The notes: generated by a model from the sequence alone, not told the origin. A stretch of DNA of 64,000 nucleotides from Isoetes taiwanensis (GCA_021234155.1 JAJEKV010000049.1:3255487-3319486); one strand, 5' to 3'; counted from the stretch's first letter, positions 12,715-25,198 are shown. Numbers and translations are program-made.

Positions 12715-13040
12715 GCTTAATAGAGGAATGTCCAGTAGGGTAGGAGCAATTAAGCCGATTTTTCGATGAACGGGATCTGTGTAATTATTTCCCATGATAG
12801 TTCTCCAGATATATTTTCCTGCCAAAGAACAAGCCAAGTCCCCCCAAATTTTTAGGCCTGGAGACAGAATTCCAATTAACCAGATGTGAACCATTTCAAA
12901 TGAAATTTCTAATAACCTTTTCCAACTCAGAGTAAATTGATTTAGGAGCAATAAGAGCAGAAGAAAAGTACACATGAGAGGAAGCTAAAACTGAGTTTGC
13001 AATGATTGTCCTGCCTGCAAAAGATAGGCAATTCCTATAA

Positions 13041-14606
13041 TTATTCAGTTTTCTTTTGATTCTTTGCAGGATAGGATCCCAAAGACCCTTTAAGTTTGCT
13101 TAGAGAGAGAGGCATACCTAATAATTTGGAAGCTTGATTAGGATTCAGAACTTGAATGTCACAAATATAAGACTGAGTGACATCTCCTATGATCTTACTT
13201 TTATCAATATTGAGATGAACTCCTGATGCTGCAGAGAACTCCTTAAGGAGATCTAGAAAGGTATTGATATTGTTGGGATTGGAATCCAAGAATACAAAAG
13301 TGTCATCAGCATACTGTGAAATTGTAAGCATATCCAAGTTATTAGGAAGAGATAAACCAGTTAACAGTCCAGAATTTTGCATATGGAGAACACATCTCGT
13401 GAGCATTTCAGCAATAATGAGAAAAAGATAAGGGGCCAAAGGGCAGCCCTGTCTAACACCTCTTGCCAAGGGGAAGAAATTTGAAGGAGATCCATTGATC
13501 AAGACAGCAGAGTTGGACATAGAATTTAGACCATGAATAAGAGATATGAGCTTGGTATGAAAACCCATTTTTTTGAGAGCAATGTCAATGAAATCCCAAC
13601 TTACAGTATCAAAAGCTCTCTTAAAATCTAATTTGAGCAGAATGCAAGATTGATGGGAGATCCTATTCCAATGCAAGCCTTCCATAGCACTAATATAATT
13701 ATCTAGGATAAATCTGTTTGGTAGAAATGCAGATTGATTGATACTTATATTTTTCTGGAGAAAAGCCTGGATCCTTCTAGCAATAATTTTGGCACAGAGT
13801 TTGTAAGAAGAATTGGTGAGAGAGATTGGTCTCCATTCATTGAAGGAAGTAGGATTATCCACCTTTGGCACTAAAGTAATGAAACCAGCAGAAATGGAAG
13901 AGTGTAAATGACCAGAATTCCAAAACCCATGCACAAAGCCAATAATATCAGTTTTCATAATGTCCCAAAATTGAGAATAGAATTCTGGGGGGAAACCATC
14001 AGGACCAGGAGATTTGTTCTTGGAGAAGCTCAAAAGGGTTTTAAGAATTTCCTCCTCCCCAGGAATTGCAATTAGGGAGATATCCATAGAATCAATAGTA
14101 TTTGGAAGAATAGAGTCCAACCTAGCCAGAAATTTATCCCTGTTTATTATATCAGTAGCAGTGAGATCATTGCCCTTGAAAAGGAAAGAGTAACTGTCAT
14201 AGAAATACTTCTTGATCTCATGATTCGAGCTGAGAGTAGTGCCAGAGTCATTGATTACATGACTTATAGAGTTCTTGAGAAGTCTGGACTTAGCTACTCG
14301 GAAGAAAAATTTAGAGCTCCCATGGTCAATCTCACTATTGTATTTGATTTTACATTTTATTGCAGAGAATCTAGCCTCCTTTTCCTCAATGGATTTAAGA
14401 TGCCTCTCAATTAATTCCTCTGCTATGTGAAGACTAGAATTATATGGGTCAATTTGCAGCAGGGACCTCACATCTTTCATCTTATGAAGAAGACTTTCTT
14501 TTTCTTGAATCTTGGTCTTATTTTTATTTTTTGCCCAAGCCTTTATCCACTCTTTAGCCTTTTTTATTTTGGAATAGAAATTTTTCATGGATGTATTAGG
14601 TAGCAT
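13041..14606 (-). pseudogene. LINE reverse transcriptase domain (ORF2 middle)
   Basis: An open stretch of 521 codons with the ordered LINE RT blocks: KNKSPGPDGFPPEFY, WRPISLTNSSYKLCAKIIA, NQSAFLPNRFILDN, LKLDFKRAFDTVSWDF, GVRQGCPLAPYLF and the catalytic QYADDTFVFL (YADD intact). It is in the same frame as the endonuclease at 14622-15428 and is separated from it by a single TAA. The natural protein would therefore be one ORF2 polypeptide joining both, and the apparent ATG at 14606 is not a true start. After 13041 the reading continues in another frame (GNCLSFAGRTIIANSVLASS, then ALIAPKSIYSELEKVI), showing a frameshift, plus one further stop before the inserted block. Confidence 0.9.
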
Positions 14607-14621
14607 GGAATCAAGGGACCT

Positions 14622-15428
14622 TTAGAAATCAGAGAACTCTTCATGAAAAGAGTTGTTTTGAAGGAGAGAACAATTAAATTTGAAGGGAATATTTCTCTCC
14701 CTTGGGGGATTAAGCAGATGCTTGGTACAAAGAAATTGGGGCTGATGGTCCGAGATGGAAGTACCTTCATCACTTATGACATAGCAATTATCCCAAAAAT
14801 CAGAGTTTGGATTCGAGACATAAAATCTATCTAAGGCACAGAACACTCTGTCAAGATTTTTTTGTTTATTAGACCAAGTATAAACAGAGGTAGAAGAAGG
14901 AATGTGAATGAGAGATGAATCAGAAATAAGATTATTCCAACTCACCCTCTCTGCCACAGACATATTGATTTTATTTTCCAATTTCATATCCCAAGTAGGG
15001 GTATTATTAAAGTCACCTGCTAGAATCCAGTCAACAGAGGAATTTTGAGTGATCCAAGAATTGATATTGGGCCAAAGATTTTCTCTCTCCTTTGGACAGG
15101 TGGAGGCATACACATTTATGACTCCAAAGGAAATGTTGTTCACAGAGAAAGTGACAGACTGCCACATTTTAGAGAAACTATTGCAGAAGGAGACATGATG
15201 CAGGTTTTTCCAAATAATGGCCATTCCTCCTCTAGTACCATTAGCTTCAATCCAGATTGATGAGGAGCCTGGGTAAATCCAGTCTCCCAAATTAGAAGCT
15301 TCAAACTTAGGGAGTTTGAGTTCCTGGAGCATTATAATGTCTGCATCATACTGCCTAATTTGAGCAATGGCTCTCCTTCTCTTCAAAGGTCCTTTAATAC
15401 CTCTTAGATTCCAACTAAGAATCTTCAT
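14622..15428 (-). pseudogene. LINE endonuclease domain (ORF2 N-terminus)
   Basis: The ORF begins MKILSWNLRGIKG and carries the apurinic/apyrimidinic endonuclease signatures of L1 elements: SWNLRG near residue 5, the metal-binding QELK near residue 36, NVYAS, AGDFN near residue 140, and ISDHQP near the end. This domain nicks target DNA to start reverse transcription. Its ATG overlaps the stop of the upstream ORF1 tail as ATGA (15428-15425). It ends at a TAA that separates it from the RT in the same frame, so ORF2 is truncated unless that stop is read through. Confidence 0.88.
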
Positions 15429-17958
15429 TTATAGATGAGATAAGAAATAAATAGAGGGAACTTATATGTAGATCTCCCCAAATTTTTGCCAGCCTTTTTA
15501 TTTCTCTGTTTAGATTTTTTGCTTCGAGTATTATTGGCAGGGGTGTTGGCATCCACCAATTTTAGCAATGTTTTGGAATGAGGCTTAGCCTTACAGAAAG
15601 AATCTCTCAAGAGCTCATCATCTCCCCAAGTATTATCCCCTAGATTTTCTTTATTAGAATCTAGATCTTTCTCACTCTCACTATCAGAAGCACCCCCTGG
15701 AATAAACTCAAACATCCTGTTTACTGAGCTATCAAACAAGCATTTCTTAGCTGAATTATGAAAAGGTACTTGCCTGGGCACTTGAGCATCCATAAGAGAA
15801 GTATGAGGGTTGATGCAGATCTCGGGACTAAGACTTGGAGGAGTTTCAGAAACAACTTGGAGCTGATCTCGTTCTGGAGTATCTAATACCATTGCATTCT
15901 CTGAGAAACAGCCTGATCAACCTTTCCAACATCCTGGGCCTGAGTGCCAATATGAGTTGAGTTCATGCAGACTAACCCTTCCTGCAGTATGGCCATTTGT
16001 TGCTCTATATCTGCTGAGATGGACTGTCTCATTTGGTTCACAAGGGGAGGGGATATTTCAATATCAATCAGAGGATGGGAATGAGATGGAGGAAATGAAG
16101 ATGGAGATTGGGGGGGTATGGGAACATCACTGAATGGAAATGAAGGAGTATCATGAAGTGAAGCAGGGATGTCATGATTTCCAGCAGACAACAATTGATC
16201 ATCAAGGTTAGTATTTAAATCTGCAAGTACCTGAAACTGATTGGAGCAGAGAACCATGTTTTCTTGATCAGGTTCATTTGAAATCACCAATGGAGATATT
16301 TTATCCCCTTTGTCCAGGTCGTGTTGGGGAAGAGTTGATGAAGAATTCTTACATTTATCCACTGCTAATGTTTTCCTTTGCAGAGATTTAGAAATCTCAC
16401 CTTGTTTCTCTAATTGTTTCTCTTAGGAGTTGAGATTTATTTGCATGGCTTTCCCTAATTAATAGATCTCCCTTACTGCTTTTTTGAAAATCCAATTTTG
16501 AAGACAGTTTGGAATTATTCAAGATTTTTGCATCTTGAATAATTCTATCAAGAGTTGAATGCAAATCTTCTGTTGATATTGCTGACTGATCCATGGGGGC
16601 TTTCCCTTTTCCAATGTATTCACCATATTTCTGTATCACCTTTATTTCTGGAGGCTTTTTAAATATTCCTGTCAAAGCACTTTCATTTGAAATTGTTGCA
16701 GAATTATGATGGTCATGAGTTTGCTTTAACTTCTCCTTTTCCAATCTATTCTTATGGATTCTCCTTTGAGAACCATTGACCCTTTTCCAGCTGAAATCAT
16801 TATGTTCATTTGCTTTTGATGCATTACCTAATAATGTCATCACAACTGTTTCATTTCTGTCTCGAGGCATAGCACTTCTGAATGCTATTGTTTCATGTGA
16901 GGATACAACTTTCTCAGCTTGACTCATACCCTTTAATGGAATTGTATTTATTGTCATGTTTACCTGATTCTTAGAGCATGAACTGCAATTGTCATACCAA
17001 AAATGCCTGTTCTTACATGTTTGACATTGAGGAGGCAGACCTGACCACCGTAGTGATAGAGTTGACTTCTGTCCAAAAGCATCAAGGAAAGGAATTTGAG
17101 TTGGAATATCTTTGGAAAGGTCAAGTTGGATGAAGGCACGGGGTGGTCTCTCAGGGTAATATTCAGTGGAGATGTAGGTGCCAATGGAGTTAAATAAAGA
17201 TCTGAAACAATCTTCATTCCAGTATATAGGATTCAAGCCATGTAAAGTAGTAGAAGCAATGCATAAAGAGTCAAAGGATTTGGTGTCAAGTCTGGGATTC
17301 CATTTAAGAAAGGAGATTTGATAATTTTCAAATATCAGAGGACCATGGTTCAGAAAGAAATTTGCTGATCTTTTATTTTCACACTCAATCATGATGAATG
17401 GATAGTTTAGCCAGTAAATAGCTTTGATAAGAACACCTTTTTGGAGCTTTTGGCAGAAATTCCATAGCTTCCCTAGGTTAATGCCAGACTTGTTGACCTT
17501 AACTAGAATAGCAGTATCTTTAAGAATTGACATCTTTTCATGCACAGAGGGAAGATTTAAAGAAATACCATGATAGAGTGGTTGCTTGCTTCCATCGCCA
17601 GGTCGGGTCTCCATTAAGGCTTGAACCAAAGCTTTTATGCGAGAGGACACTTCTAAGCGGTTTTGGCACCCCATAAGGCAATGGGATTTGAGTGTTTGGG
17701 TGCAAAATTGGAAGACGACCATAAAGATCCGGGTCCTTAGAAAGATTATCCCAGATTGGCACCTTATGAGTTCTAGGGTGCATGATCGATCGAGGAAGAT
17801 AGAAGGTTAGCAAAATCACCAAAGAGCATACATTTTTTTGGATTTTCTTGGTAAAGACTTAACTGGTGAAGCAAGGGAGAGCGCTCAGAGTCTTCAAGCT
17901 GAGCAAAATCGTGAAGAAAGGCTAGGAATTTAGGGCTAAAATTGGCTAGATTATCCAT
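15425..17958 (-). pseudogene. LINE ORF1, frame-broken (DUF4283-like, zinc-knuckle-like)
   Basis: The likely start is MDNLANFSPKFLAFLHDF at 17958. Coding continues through three other reading-frame pieces (about 17538-17822, 16397-17722, 15883-16362) and ends with a Lys/Arg-rich tail at 15425-15892. The 16397-17722 piece contains an L1 ORF1-like region (LWNFCQKLQKGVLIKAIYWL ... FFLNHGPLIFENYQISFLKW) followed by a Cys/His cluster CQTCKNRHFWYDNC that resembles a zinc knuckle. ORF1 proteins of this type bind element RNA. At least four frame changes are needed to read it, so it is broken. Its last codons are Ile-Tyr-Lys-TGA, with the TGA overlapping the ORF2 start. Confidence 0.75.
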
Positions 17959-18110
17959 TAAAAAGATCAGGGGAAGAAAACAGAGACAGTGAGAAGGAAG
18001 TAAAAGGAGGGAGCGAAAAATTTGAAAGGAAAGAGGGGAAAAGAAACAGCAGGGGAGAGGCAAATTGAAAGGAAATCAACTCAATCACTAAGAATTCAGG
18101 AAAGCACTCT

Positions 18111-18419
18111 TCATTGTCTTTGATCTGCCTCGGAATACAATTTGACTGTCAATTTTGAATCTGTCCAATCACAATTTACTCTTAGTATAGCAGTTGCTTC
18201 AGTATTTTTGTTTCCAATGAATTCTTCCAGCCAAGAATGAATGATTTCGATCTCAAATTCTTCACAGCTTGGAACAAATGTGTATTCCAGATGAAAATTT
18301 TCCTTCGGGAAGAATTGATTTGTTATCAGAGAATGCCAGAGGCGAGTTGCAGATCCACACAGATATCCACAAGTTAGTCTGCCTTTATCCTGTAAAATTA
18401 CAAAGATTTTAGTGTCCAT
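18111..18419 (-). CDS. 102-codon ORF upstream of LINE ORF1, unknown
   Basis: A small minus-strand ORF with a protein-like composition (acidic, Trp/Cys-containing: KGRLTCGYLCGSATRLWHSL, then SWLEEFIGNKNTEA). It is just upstream of the LINE ORF1 start and could be part of the LINE 5' region or a chance ORF. No family was recognised. Confidence 0.2.
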   Translation of the reverse strand: MDTKIFVILQDKGRLTCGYLCGSATRLWHSLITNQFFPKENFHLEYTFVPSCEEFEIEIIHSWLEEFIGNKNTEATAILRVNCDWTDSKLTVKLYSEADQRQ

Positions 18420-18469
18420 TTGTAGATAATTTGGAGAGGATTCATATGGCAGTAGGCTCAGATTGCTAG

Positions 18470-20932
18470 CTTTCTATTTCCAAGTTCTTTGTATTTTGTG
18501 CTTCTTCGGCTATAGAAGGTAGCGAGGCTCTGTCTGCGGAGGATGGATTGTCCTGAAAGTAGCAGGGTTGGCCTTGGTTGTTTTGTCCTGACAACCATAA
18601 TTGTTATCCTGAGGCGTTTCGTCTTCTATGGCTATTCGGAAGCTATCCGGATGAACTTTTCATATGTTTATCTGATCTTTTTCTCTTTGAAAGAGGATGA
18701 CTATTTTGATATCGGGTAATCAGACATTTCCTTTTAAATATAAAATCCTTACCCATTCTATAATCTGGAACCTACGGCTATGTGGAAGCTATCCGACTGG
18801 CCCTTTTCATGTTTTACTTGTCCGGATGAACAGGCCATTCTATCCTAGATTCTTCGTTACTAGCTTTGAGCTTGCCACATATTGCATCAGAATGACATTT
18901 CTATGTCGACTTAAATCAGAGGTTTGAATCAGGGTTCAATCAGATCTGCCTGTGTTGTTTGTCTCTTTGCCATGGTCGCTCCTCTCTCCCCTTTGGCTCT
19001 TGCTCCCCTTGCCACGGTTATGGCTCCAACTTTTTGTCGGGATCAAATGGTTTTGTTGGACGGCCCTTGTTTTTTTTGTTTGTTAAAAAATAGCGATTAC
19101 GATGGGTATAGCGATTAGAATGAGTAGGCAAAGAATGCATTCACAAGAAGAAGAAATATTACCAGCATAAATAAAGAAAGAAACTCCCCATAGCCTTAAA
19201 CTAATGATAGATAAATAACTAAAGATAATGGTAGAGCAACATAATCAGGCACATGATACAATAGCGACAGGGAGCCTGCTAGCTCAAGCTATGGTGGCAA
19301 TAGGAGAAGGAAGCATAAATCCGGCAGATCAGGGGCAAAATCTGAAGCAGAAGGTTCAGAAGGGAAAATAAAGAAGCCTCCACCAAGAGTTCTTCAATAA
19401 AGGATCAATACACAAAGGTGGAAAGAAGAGGGTGGATGTCGGTGGTCTACACAGCTCAAAGCTTCTAGTTGAAGCGAAAATCGGGCTACAAATCCAACAG
19501 AGAAACGATAGAACGACTGCTTAGAATGATAGGCACAGGGACAATTTCGGCCTTGGCATTGATGAGCGGGGGAGTGCTGGGTACTCCAAGCTCCAGGTAC
19601 CGATCTGGCTGTGCATGGATCGTGGTGGGGAGTTCTTCATAACCTTCCCATGATTTCAAGCCCTTTTTTTTTTTTTTTTTTTTTTCAGATAACTATTGGG
19701 GTCAACTTCCTAGAGGCGGCGCCACCAAGTTTGCAATTTCTCGTCTGCATTAATTTCTGGTCTGCGCCAAGTTTGCAATTTCTGGCTTTGCCATAACAGA
19801 GGTTCCACTGCATTCCCCTGCCCAGTATGGATCTTGTAAGCTAGGTTAATGGCAATGGCGGCTTAGAAAACTAGAACTATTCAGGAGTTGCAGTTCTAGA
19901 TCAAACAATAGGTTTTGGAGCATTTGCAGATGGCTTTATGGCACGCGACAGCTTCGCTGGAACATAGCTTCTGCAAAGATCTCGTTGAATAGAGCTTCTG
20001 CAAAAATCTTGTTCAACGGAAATCATGACATTAGAACCTGCAAACCCAACCAAATGATATGGTAATAATTGCATGTATCACCTAACAGAGGTTCATGTCT
20101 TACACATTAATAACCTAGAGAATTCAATGATCAAATGGTACGGTTCTTTACTAACATATCTTCAAATGATTTTTCTTTCAACATACCCACAAAAACATTA
20201 TAGGAAGTTCTAAGGCTTGAAACAGTTTATTAATCGCTTCAAATAGAGATTTAATCAATCACAACCGAGGGAGAGACCATGGCACGACCCGTTTCCATAA
20301 GTAAGGGTTTAACTAAACTTCTATACCAATTTATGCTCTGCAATAATTTTCATATTAACCAATCACTTCATGGTTCGAGCGACCTATGATTTTCTACTTT
20401 GGGCAGCAAATAGGATGCTTCTAAAACACTAAGGAAGAACTCAAGGCATCAAAAGACATTTTTGGAAATAGGCATCGGCCGGATTTGGCAGAAGACTTCA
20501 TCGATTTAAAAAGGGAAAGCTTCAACGACCTTGAATAGGGAGATATTCACATTTGCTGTCATTCCTACAGCCGAATTTAGGGCTTTGTTTGCAGCCAAGA
20601 TCCAAGAAAATGAAAGCATAGCTCTTAACTAGCATTGTTTCCCAGCACGTCTTCCAAGCTTTCATTCTGACTGAGATTCAATCAATACCTTAAAGTTTTT
20701 TTTTTGGAGCAGAACCCTTAAGGGATATCATGAAAAAAAAGAAGTTAATGCTCTTATGCCATCCAGAATTCTAGTTACATTTCTCGAGACCTAGTCTTAC
20801 TTCTTTAGGGTTTTCAATTTTGCTCACACCAACCTCAAAATATTTCTAATAGAGCAATTAGACTAGTTCTTACTCGTTCACTCAAAATGAACAAAATGAA
20901 AACACACAGGCCCTAAGAGAAATCGGAACCAT
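18470..20932. other. Intergenic, no gene recognised
   Basis: Contains a T-run of about 24 at 19664-19687 ending in CAG and an oligo-T at 20697-20707. CTATCCGG-containing phrases recur near 18640-18790. No coding similarity was recognised. It would be the internal side of the LTR remnant whose primer-binding site is at 20933. Confidence 0.5.
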
Positions 20933-20944
20933 GCACTGATACCA
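20933..20944 (-). promoter_or_regulatory. tRNA-Met-type primer-binding site of an LTR retroelement remnant
   Basis: On the minus strand, ...TAACA is followed after two bases by TGGTATCAGTGC. This resembles the plant LTR-retrotransposon primer-binding site TGGTATCAGAGC, complementary to initiator tRNA-Met, directly after an LTR ending in CA. The LTR would lie at higher coordinates (from 20947 upward). Neither its far end nor any polyprotein was found. Confidence 0.5.
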
Positions 20945-20946
20945 CT

Positions 20947-22317
20947 TGTTACGAATCAAAGGTTAGACAATAATAAAAAGTTTAAACATCTAGTAAATCA
21001 ACACTAAAACATTAAAGATTCTCAAAAACCTGGCCTTTAGCCCAAAGATCTCCACCCAACCGGATCAACTAGAAAAGATGTCACCAAGTCAAGCTACTCC
21101 GCAAGACTGCATAAAAACAAACTCTTTCTAGCCACCAATCGTTGGTGTTACAGGAACTCGTTTTACTGATATGATCAAGCAAGAAGCTAGAGAAAATACT
21201 AGAAGATAAGGCTAGGGTCATCATCAACATACGAAGAAGCAGATCTAGCTGTGCAGTCAGCTTAGACCCCTATGCACCTTTCTAGGCAGAATTCTCAGAT
21301 CGTAAGGAATCTATGGACAACCAATCCCAATCTAAAAACTAGACTTCAAAATCTTTCCAACAAAGTAAGGATCGCTGATTTAGGAGTTGTCGTCGCGGAG
21401 ATATAGTTTCTCAAAGTTAACCTTCTATTTATAGGTAACAACACTTTTTTTTGCCTTTTTGCTTCTAAATAAAGGTCAAGGTTTATAAGCACTGCACTCT
21501 TATGCTTCCACATGCCATCAAGATACTTGAAAATGTCAAATGTAACTGACCTAGAGCTGAAGAATCCTTCCTAAGCTGTAGGAACTTTGCGATTCAGGAA
21601 TTCAGATCACTATCCATCAATTCTTCAAAGACTTTGAAAGACTCCTCCAAACTCTCAATGTATGATCACAAGCAGAACCATCTCGGCAGTGTATTTCATC
21701 CAAGAAAGAACAAAGAAATATCATCCAACTCCAAATAAGAAATTTAAGCTAACAATAAAGAGGCAAAGGCATGATGATTTTTGAGCTGTTCCAAGTAGCC
21801 AGAAAGCATTTAGCACAGAAAATTGTGCTGCTGCATGATAGACATAATGAAAAAAATATGGCAAAGGCAATTATTAGTTAACTTTGCATCTCACCTCTAG
21901 ACTCTTCCGATGCCTATTGCAGCCCACCAAGATCCTGGTTAGGAAGAGAGCAGAAAAAGGAGCTTAGCATGAGGCAAAGCCGTTGCAACAAAAAACGGCT
22001 CCAAAATTTGTTTATGGCGCTCGAAATAAGAAACAACGATATAAAGACTTCCAAATCTTAGATATAAACCCCAACCTCCAGGCAGACTTTTGGCATCGGA
22101 AAGAAGTCCACAAGCAGGGCTCAAAAAAAGAAGCCAGAATCCAGAGGATGCAGGTGGGAATTTAGGAGTTTTTCTAATTTCAAAGACCATTGGATGGGAA
22201 AATAAGGGATCCAAGGGGCCAAGTCACGCCATGTTGGTTTTTGGATGATGCGTTAAACAGGTGGATAGCTTAGGAATCTAGGGACGATTGTTGCACCCTG
22301 GGTTAGGCAAGCCCTGC
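20947..22317. other. Probable LTR remnant and intergenic sequence
   Basis: No ORF of interest. The left end could be an LTR because of the adjoining primer-binding site, but its right border was not identified. An A-rich run (22320-22370) follows GCAAGCCCTGCT and may be a retrosequence tail. Confidence 0.35.
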
Positions 22318-22472
22318 TAAAAAAAAAAGAAAAAAAGAAAGAAAAAGAGAGCAAAAGAAAGAAGAAAATGATCCATTGCCTTTCACTTAGCATTTGGATG
22401 GTTATTGTGGTCTATCTAGAAGCGCAGAAGATTATGTGTCTTTAAAGGCTTGGGTATTGCTGTTGTTGTCGC

Positions 22473-23078
22473 TTGCCCCCACAGGTTGTGTTGTTAACGG
22501 AGGGCCTCCAGCGACTGAAGAGGGTATGGCACGAGCACTGTAAGGGATGGTTTAGGAGGTGGTCTATGGATTACCAACAGATGGTGGCACTGGCAGCTTC
22601 TGATGCGCAGAATGGGCAATTGGATGCGGGCTATGCTGCCACCCTGTGGGATGCCTCTACTCTTGCAAAGCCCAAGACAGAGCACTATCGCGCTCAGATT
22701 AATCCCGGCCTTGAGCATGGACCCCATCGGTACTTGAAAGCACACATCTCAGTGAAGAAACGGAGAGCTATTGCTACCATAAGGACGGGTTCCCATTACC
22801 TCAGAATTGAAACAAGTCGCTGGGGGGTGAATGGCGGGCACGGGATCCCCAGGGAGGAGAGGATATGTCAGTGTTGTGAGATGCACGTGATAGAGGATGA
22901 GCACCATGCCCTCCAGCGGTGCCCAGCATATGCCCATGTCCGAGCAGTGCACACTGATCTTAGATGCTCTGACACACCGCTACATCAGTTACTTGCATCA
23001 TCTATGGTAGCGCGACTGGGAACTTACATCCTGCAGATTTTGGCCGTCAGACTTGCTCTTCTGGGGCATGGTATTTGA
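22473..23078 (+). pseudogene. C-terminal fragment of non-LTR element ORF2
   Basis: Ends with RRAIATIRTGSHYLRIETSR W, then ERICQCCEMHVIEDEHHALQ and RCPAYAHVRAVH. This pattern (R.GSH.LRIE..RW, C..C, EDE.H.L..CP.Y..VR) is a Cys/His region found at the C-terminus of LINE reverse-transcriptase proteins. The longer element at 33.9-36.6 kb has the same region (RMGSHDLRIEKDRW ... ICRICDRGEVEDENHMLNEC). No reverse-transcriptase palm or endonuclease lies upstream, so only the tail of ORF2 was inserted. It is not a host gene. Confidence 0.75.
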
Positions 23079-23268
23079 GAGCCTACTGTTAGGGTTTTTC
23101 CTCCCAAGTGGGGGTTTTTTCATCCCGGTAGTAGGGTTCTACTGTACAGTTACATTGTTTGTTTTTGGTGTTGGGGTTTTTGGCTTTTTTGTCTGTTCTC
23201 TGCATGTACCGTCTCATAGGCCTCTGGCCTCCGTGGACGTTAAAATAAACTTCCTTCCTTCCTTCCTT
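22473..23268 (+). mobile_element. 5'-truncated non-LTR retrotransposon with (CTTC)n tail
   Basis: It holds the C-terminal part of a non-LTR ORF2 (stop at 23078), a short 3' UTR containing the GGTTTTTCCTCC and AGTGGGGGTTTTTTCATCCC blocks, and the 3'-terminal sequence GGACGTTAAAATAAA. A CTTC microsatellite (23250-23268) takes the place of a poly(A) tail. The true 5' truncation point is unclear and may lie somewhat upstream of 22473. The same 3' end with other tails recurs at 26671, 29886 and 31408. Confidence 0.7.
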
Positions 23269-23276
23269 TCAGGACG

Positions 23277-25190
23277 CACAAGATACAAATGCTATGGCCA
23301 TTCATTGTTCTTCACTTGCTCCTGCCCAGCAGCAGTTGTTATTTGAGATTTATTTGAATGTGTTGTCTTATGCATAGGCTGGTGGTCCTATCCTACTCGG
23401 TATATCATGATTATCCTCTGAGATTTAATCCCGGATGTGCATTTGTATCTGTCCTTTGGCATGGATTTGAATAAAGTTTGTCGTCCTTCAAAAAACCAAA
23501 TTTGATATTAACTTTCTTTCATTTGCTTTAGATACAAACCAAAACTCAATATTGGTATATGAATTTGGGAAAGAAACAAAACTCAACTTGTCAAAGTGGA
23601 TACGAATATAGTTTGGCAACATGAGTAATTATAAAGCGACAAAAGCGTCACACAATTGAAATTTTGTCAAGATCCTCCCTTCTCATCCTCCTTGCATGTA
23701 ACAGATGGGCCTTCTCCAATCATTGACATGATTGGAACCTCATTTTAGACTTTGTTTGATGCAACCCCACTCTTTATCAACAAAAAACAATGACATTTAA
23801 GTTGCCAATCATAAAATGTCAAATAGCATATTGCAAGACTTCAAATTACAACAAAACTTTAGAAACGTGTGCTTGTTTTACTTTTGTAGAAAATGTATGT
23901 TGAAGCAGGAAGAGGAGGAGACGCTCGGCAATCCGAACAACTAGGCTTGACCTATTTATTGGTATTTGTACAAGTGCACAAAGTTGCTTTCTCAACACTA
24001 ATGAAAATCCAAGAATGAGGTGAGAACAAAAAAGGAGGGCCCCAAAATTGACCTTATTGTTATGTGTACGTATAGGGGATGTATTAATATTGGACCTTTC
24101 ATGAATTGTGGACGAGGAAACATTGAAAATAGAATATTTTTATCAATTAAAATGCATGACTAGAAAGCTCTTAGTATGAGATATTGGTTACGAAATTCCA
24201 AATGAAATTAATCTATCTATAAGTAGTATGAATTGTTCAAATACCTTATTGTGGATCAAAATTGGATGATTAAGATTGAACCCACTTTTTTACATGCGTT
24301 ATTCAATGGTTGAGATTGACTCAAACAACACTTAAAAACATCATTTACTTTATTATGATAATGACAATGGCCTTAAACCTATAGAATGCAATCGAAAATC
24401 GTCTACCTTACCTGCAATGACCAACTCCCTATTAAGTGTTGGGGAAAGCCCGAGGTAAGGTTTTTTGGATTGAAAACTGAAATCTTCTATTGGGGAAGTT
24501 CTAGGTTAGGTTTTCTAGATTGAAATTTTTTGTTCAATTAGTGCATGGGAAGATAATTTCAGATAGATTTTTCATGCATATTTCTATAAAGACGAGATAA
24601 GTTTTGGGTTGGAAACTTGAAATGTCCTACTATTTAAGGAAGATTAATAGAATTTCTGACAGAGTCTAAGAATTTCCTCAACTACTAGTATAATGCTGGT
24701 GCAAATATCGAACATGGTCATGTTTAAACCAACCTTAAGTCACAAAAATTTCACTGAACTCCACAAAAACGCCTTGTATTTTTTCCAATGTGGCGTTAAC
24801 ATGGCAAAGATCAAAATGTACCACGGATATACTCATGGTTTAAACATGACTGGGTCAAAATTTACAGCGCGTGTTGGGGTGGGCAAAATTTGGGCACCCT
24901 CCGGTCATGAATGTGTGTCCTATTTTGCTTTGGGCATCAACCATAGATACTCACATGTTTAGCATGCAAAGAATAGTATGGACATGTTTTTAAACATCAT
25001 GTAATTTTAGACGGGAAAAGACAAGCAAATGAGTAAACGCTTTTCGCGTCCAGGCTGTTGCCCTCCAGTCAAATATGATACGATCCTGAGGGTCCAATCT
25101 GCAGATCCGCGTCTCAATCTGGACCCTACAAATACTTAGCTGGACAGGAGGAGGGAAACGTCGGAGACATGTTAGGGCTTCTTTGTACCT
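23277..25190. other. Intergenic upstream of the 25.3-kb EXO gene
   Basis: AT-rich sequence with no coding similarity. TTGGATTGAAAAC/TAGATTGAAATT phrases with GGGGAA...CTAGGTTAGG recur imperfectly around 24430-24540. The last 200 bp act as the presumptive promoter of the gene at 25298. Confidence 0.55.
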
Positions 25191-25198
25191 TATATAAA
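25191..25198 (+). promoter_or_regulatory. TATA box of the EXORDIUM-like gene
   Basis: TATATAAA lies 107 bp upstream of the ATG at 25298, followed by a pyrimidine-rich leader (TTCTCTTCTTTCCTCCC). This spacing is usual for a plant core promoter with a leader of about 75 nt. Confidence 0.6.

Larger units (their letters stand above)
9577..18063 (-). mobile_element. Long L1-type LINE, degenerate, with a nested insertion
   Basis: A minus-strand non-LTR retrotransposon. Reading 5' to 3' (descending) it shows an ORF1 with a DUF4283-like and zinc-knuckle-like region, an apurinic-type endonuclease, a reverse transcriptase, a foreign insertion at 11541-12714, an RVT zinc-binding C-terminus, and a roughly 1-kb 3' part holding a 208-codon ORF. 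It ends in a poly(A) tail seen as 19 T on the plus strand (9577-9595), preceded on the minus strand by a TTTATTTAATTAATGG context. Frameshifts and stops interrupt both ORFs, so it is not autonomous now. A possible target-site duplication, AGCTTTCT, occurs at 9570-9577 and 18468-18475; if real, the 5' end extends to about 18467. Confidence 0.85.

Noticed and set aside
19664-19687. T24 followed by CAG as a LINE tail or 3' splice site
   Set aside because: No LINE 3' end motif or exon follows; without support it is only a T-run.
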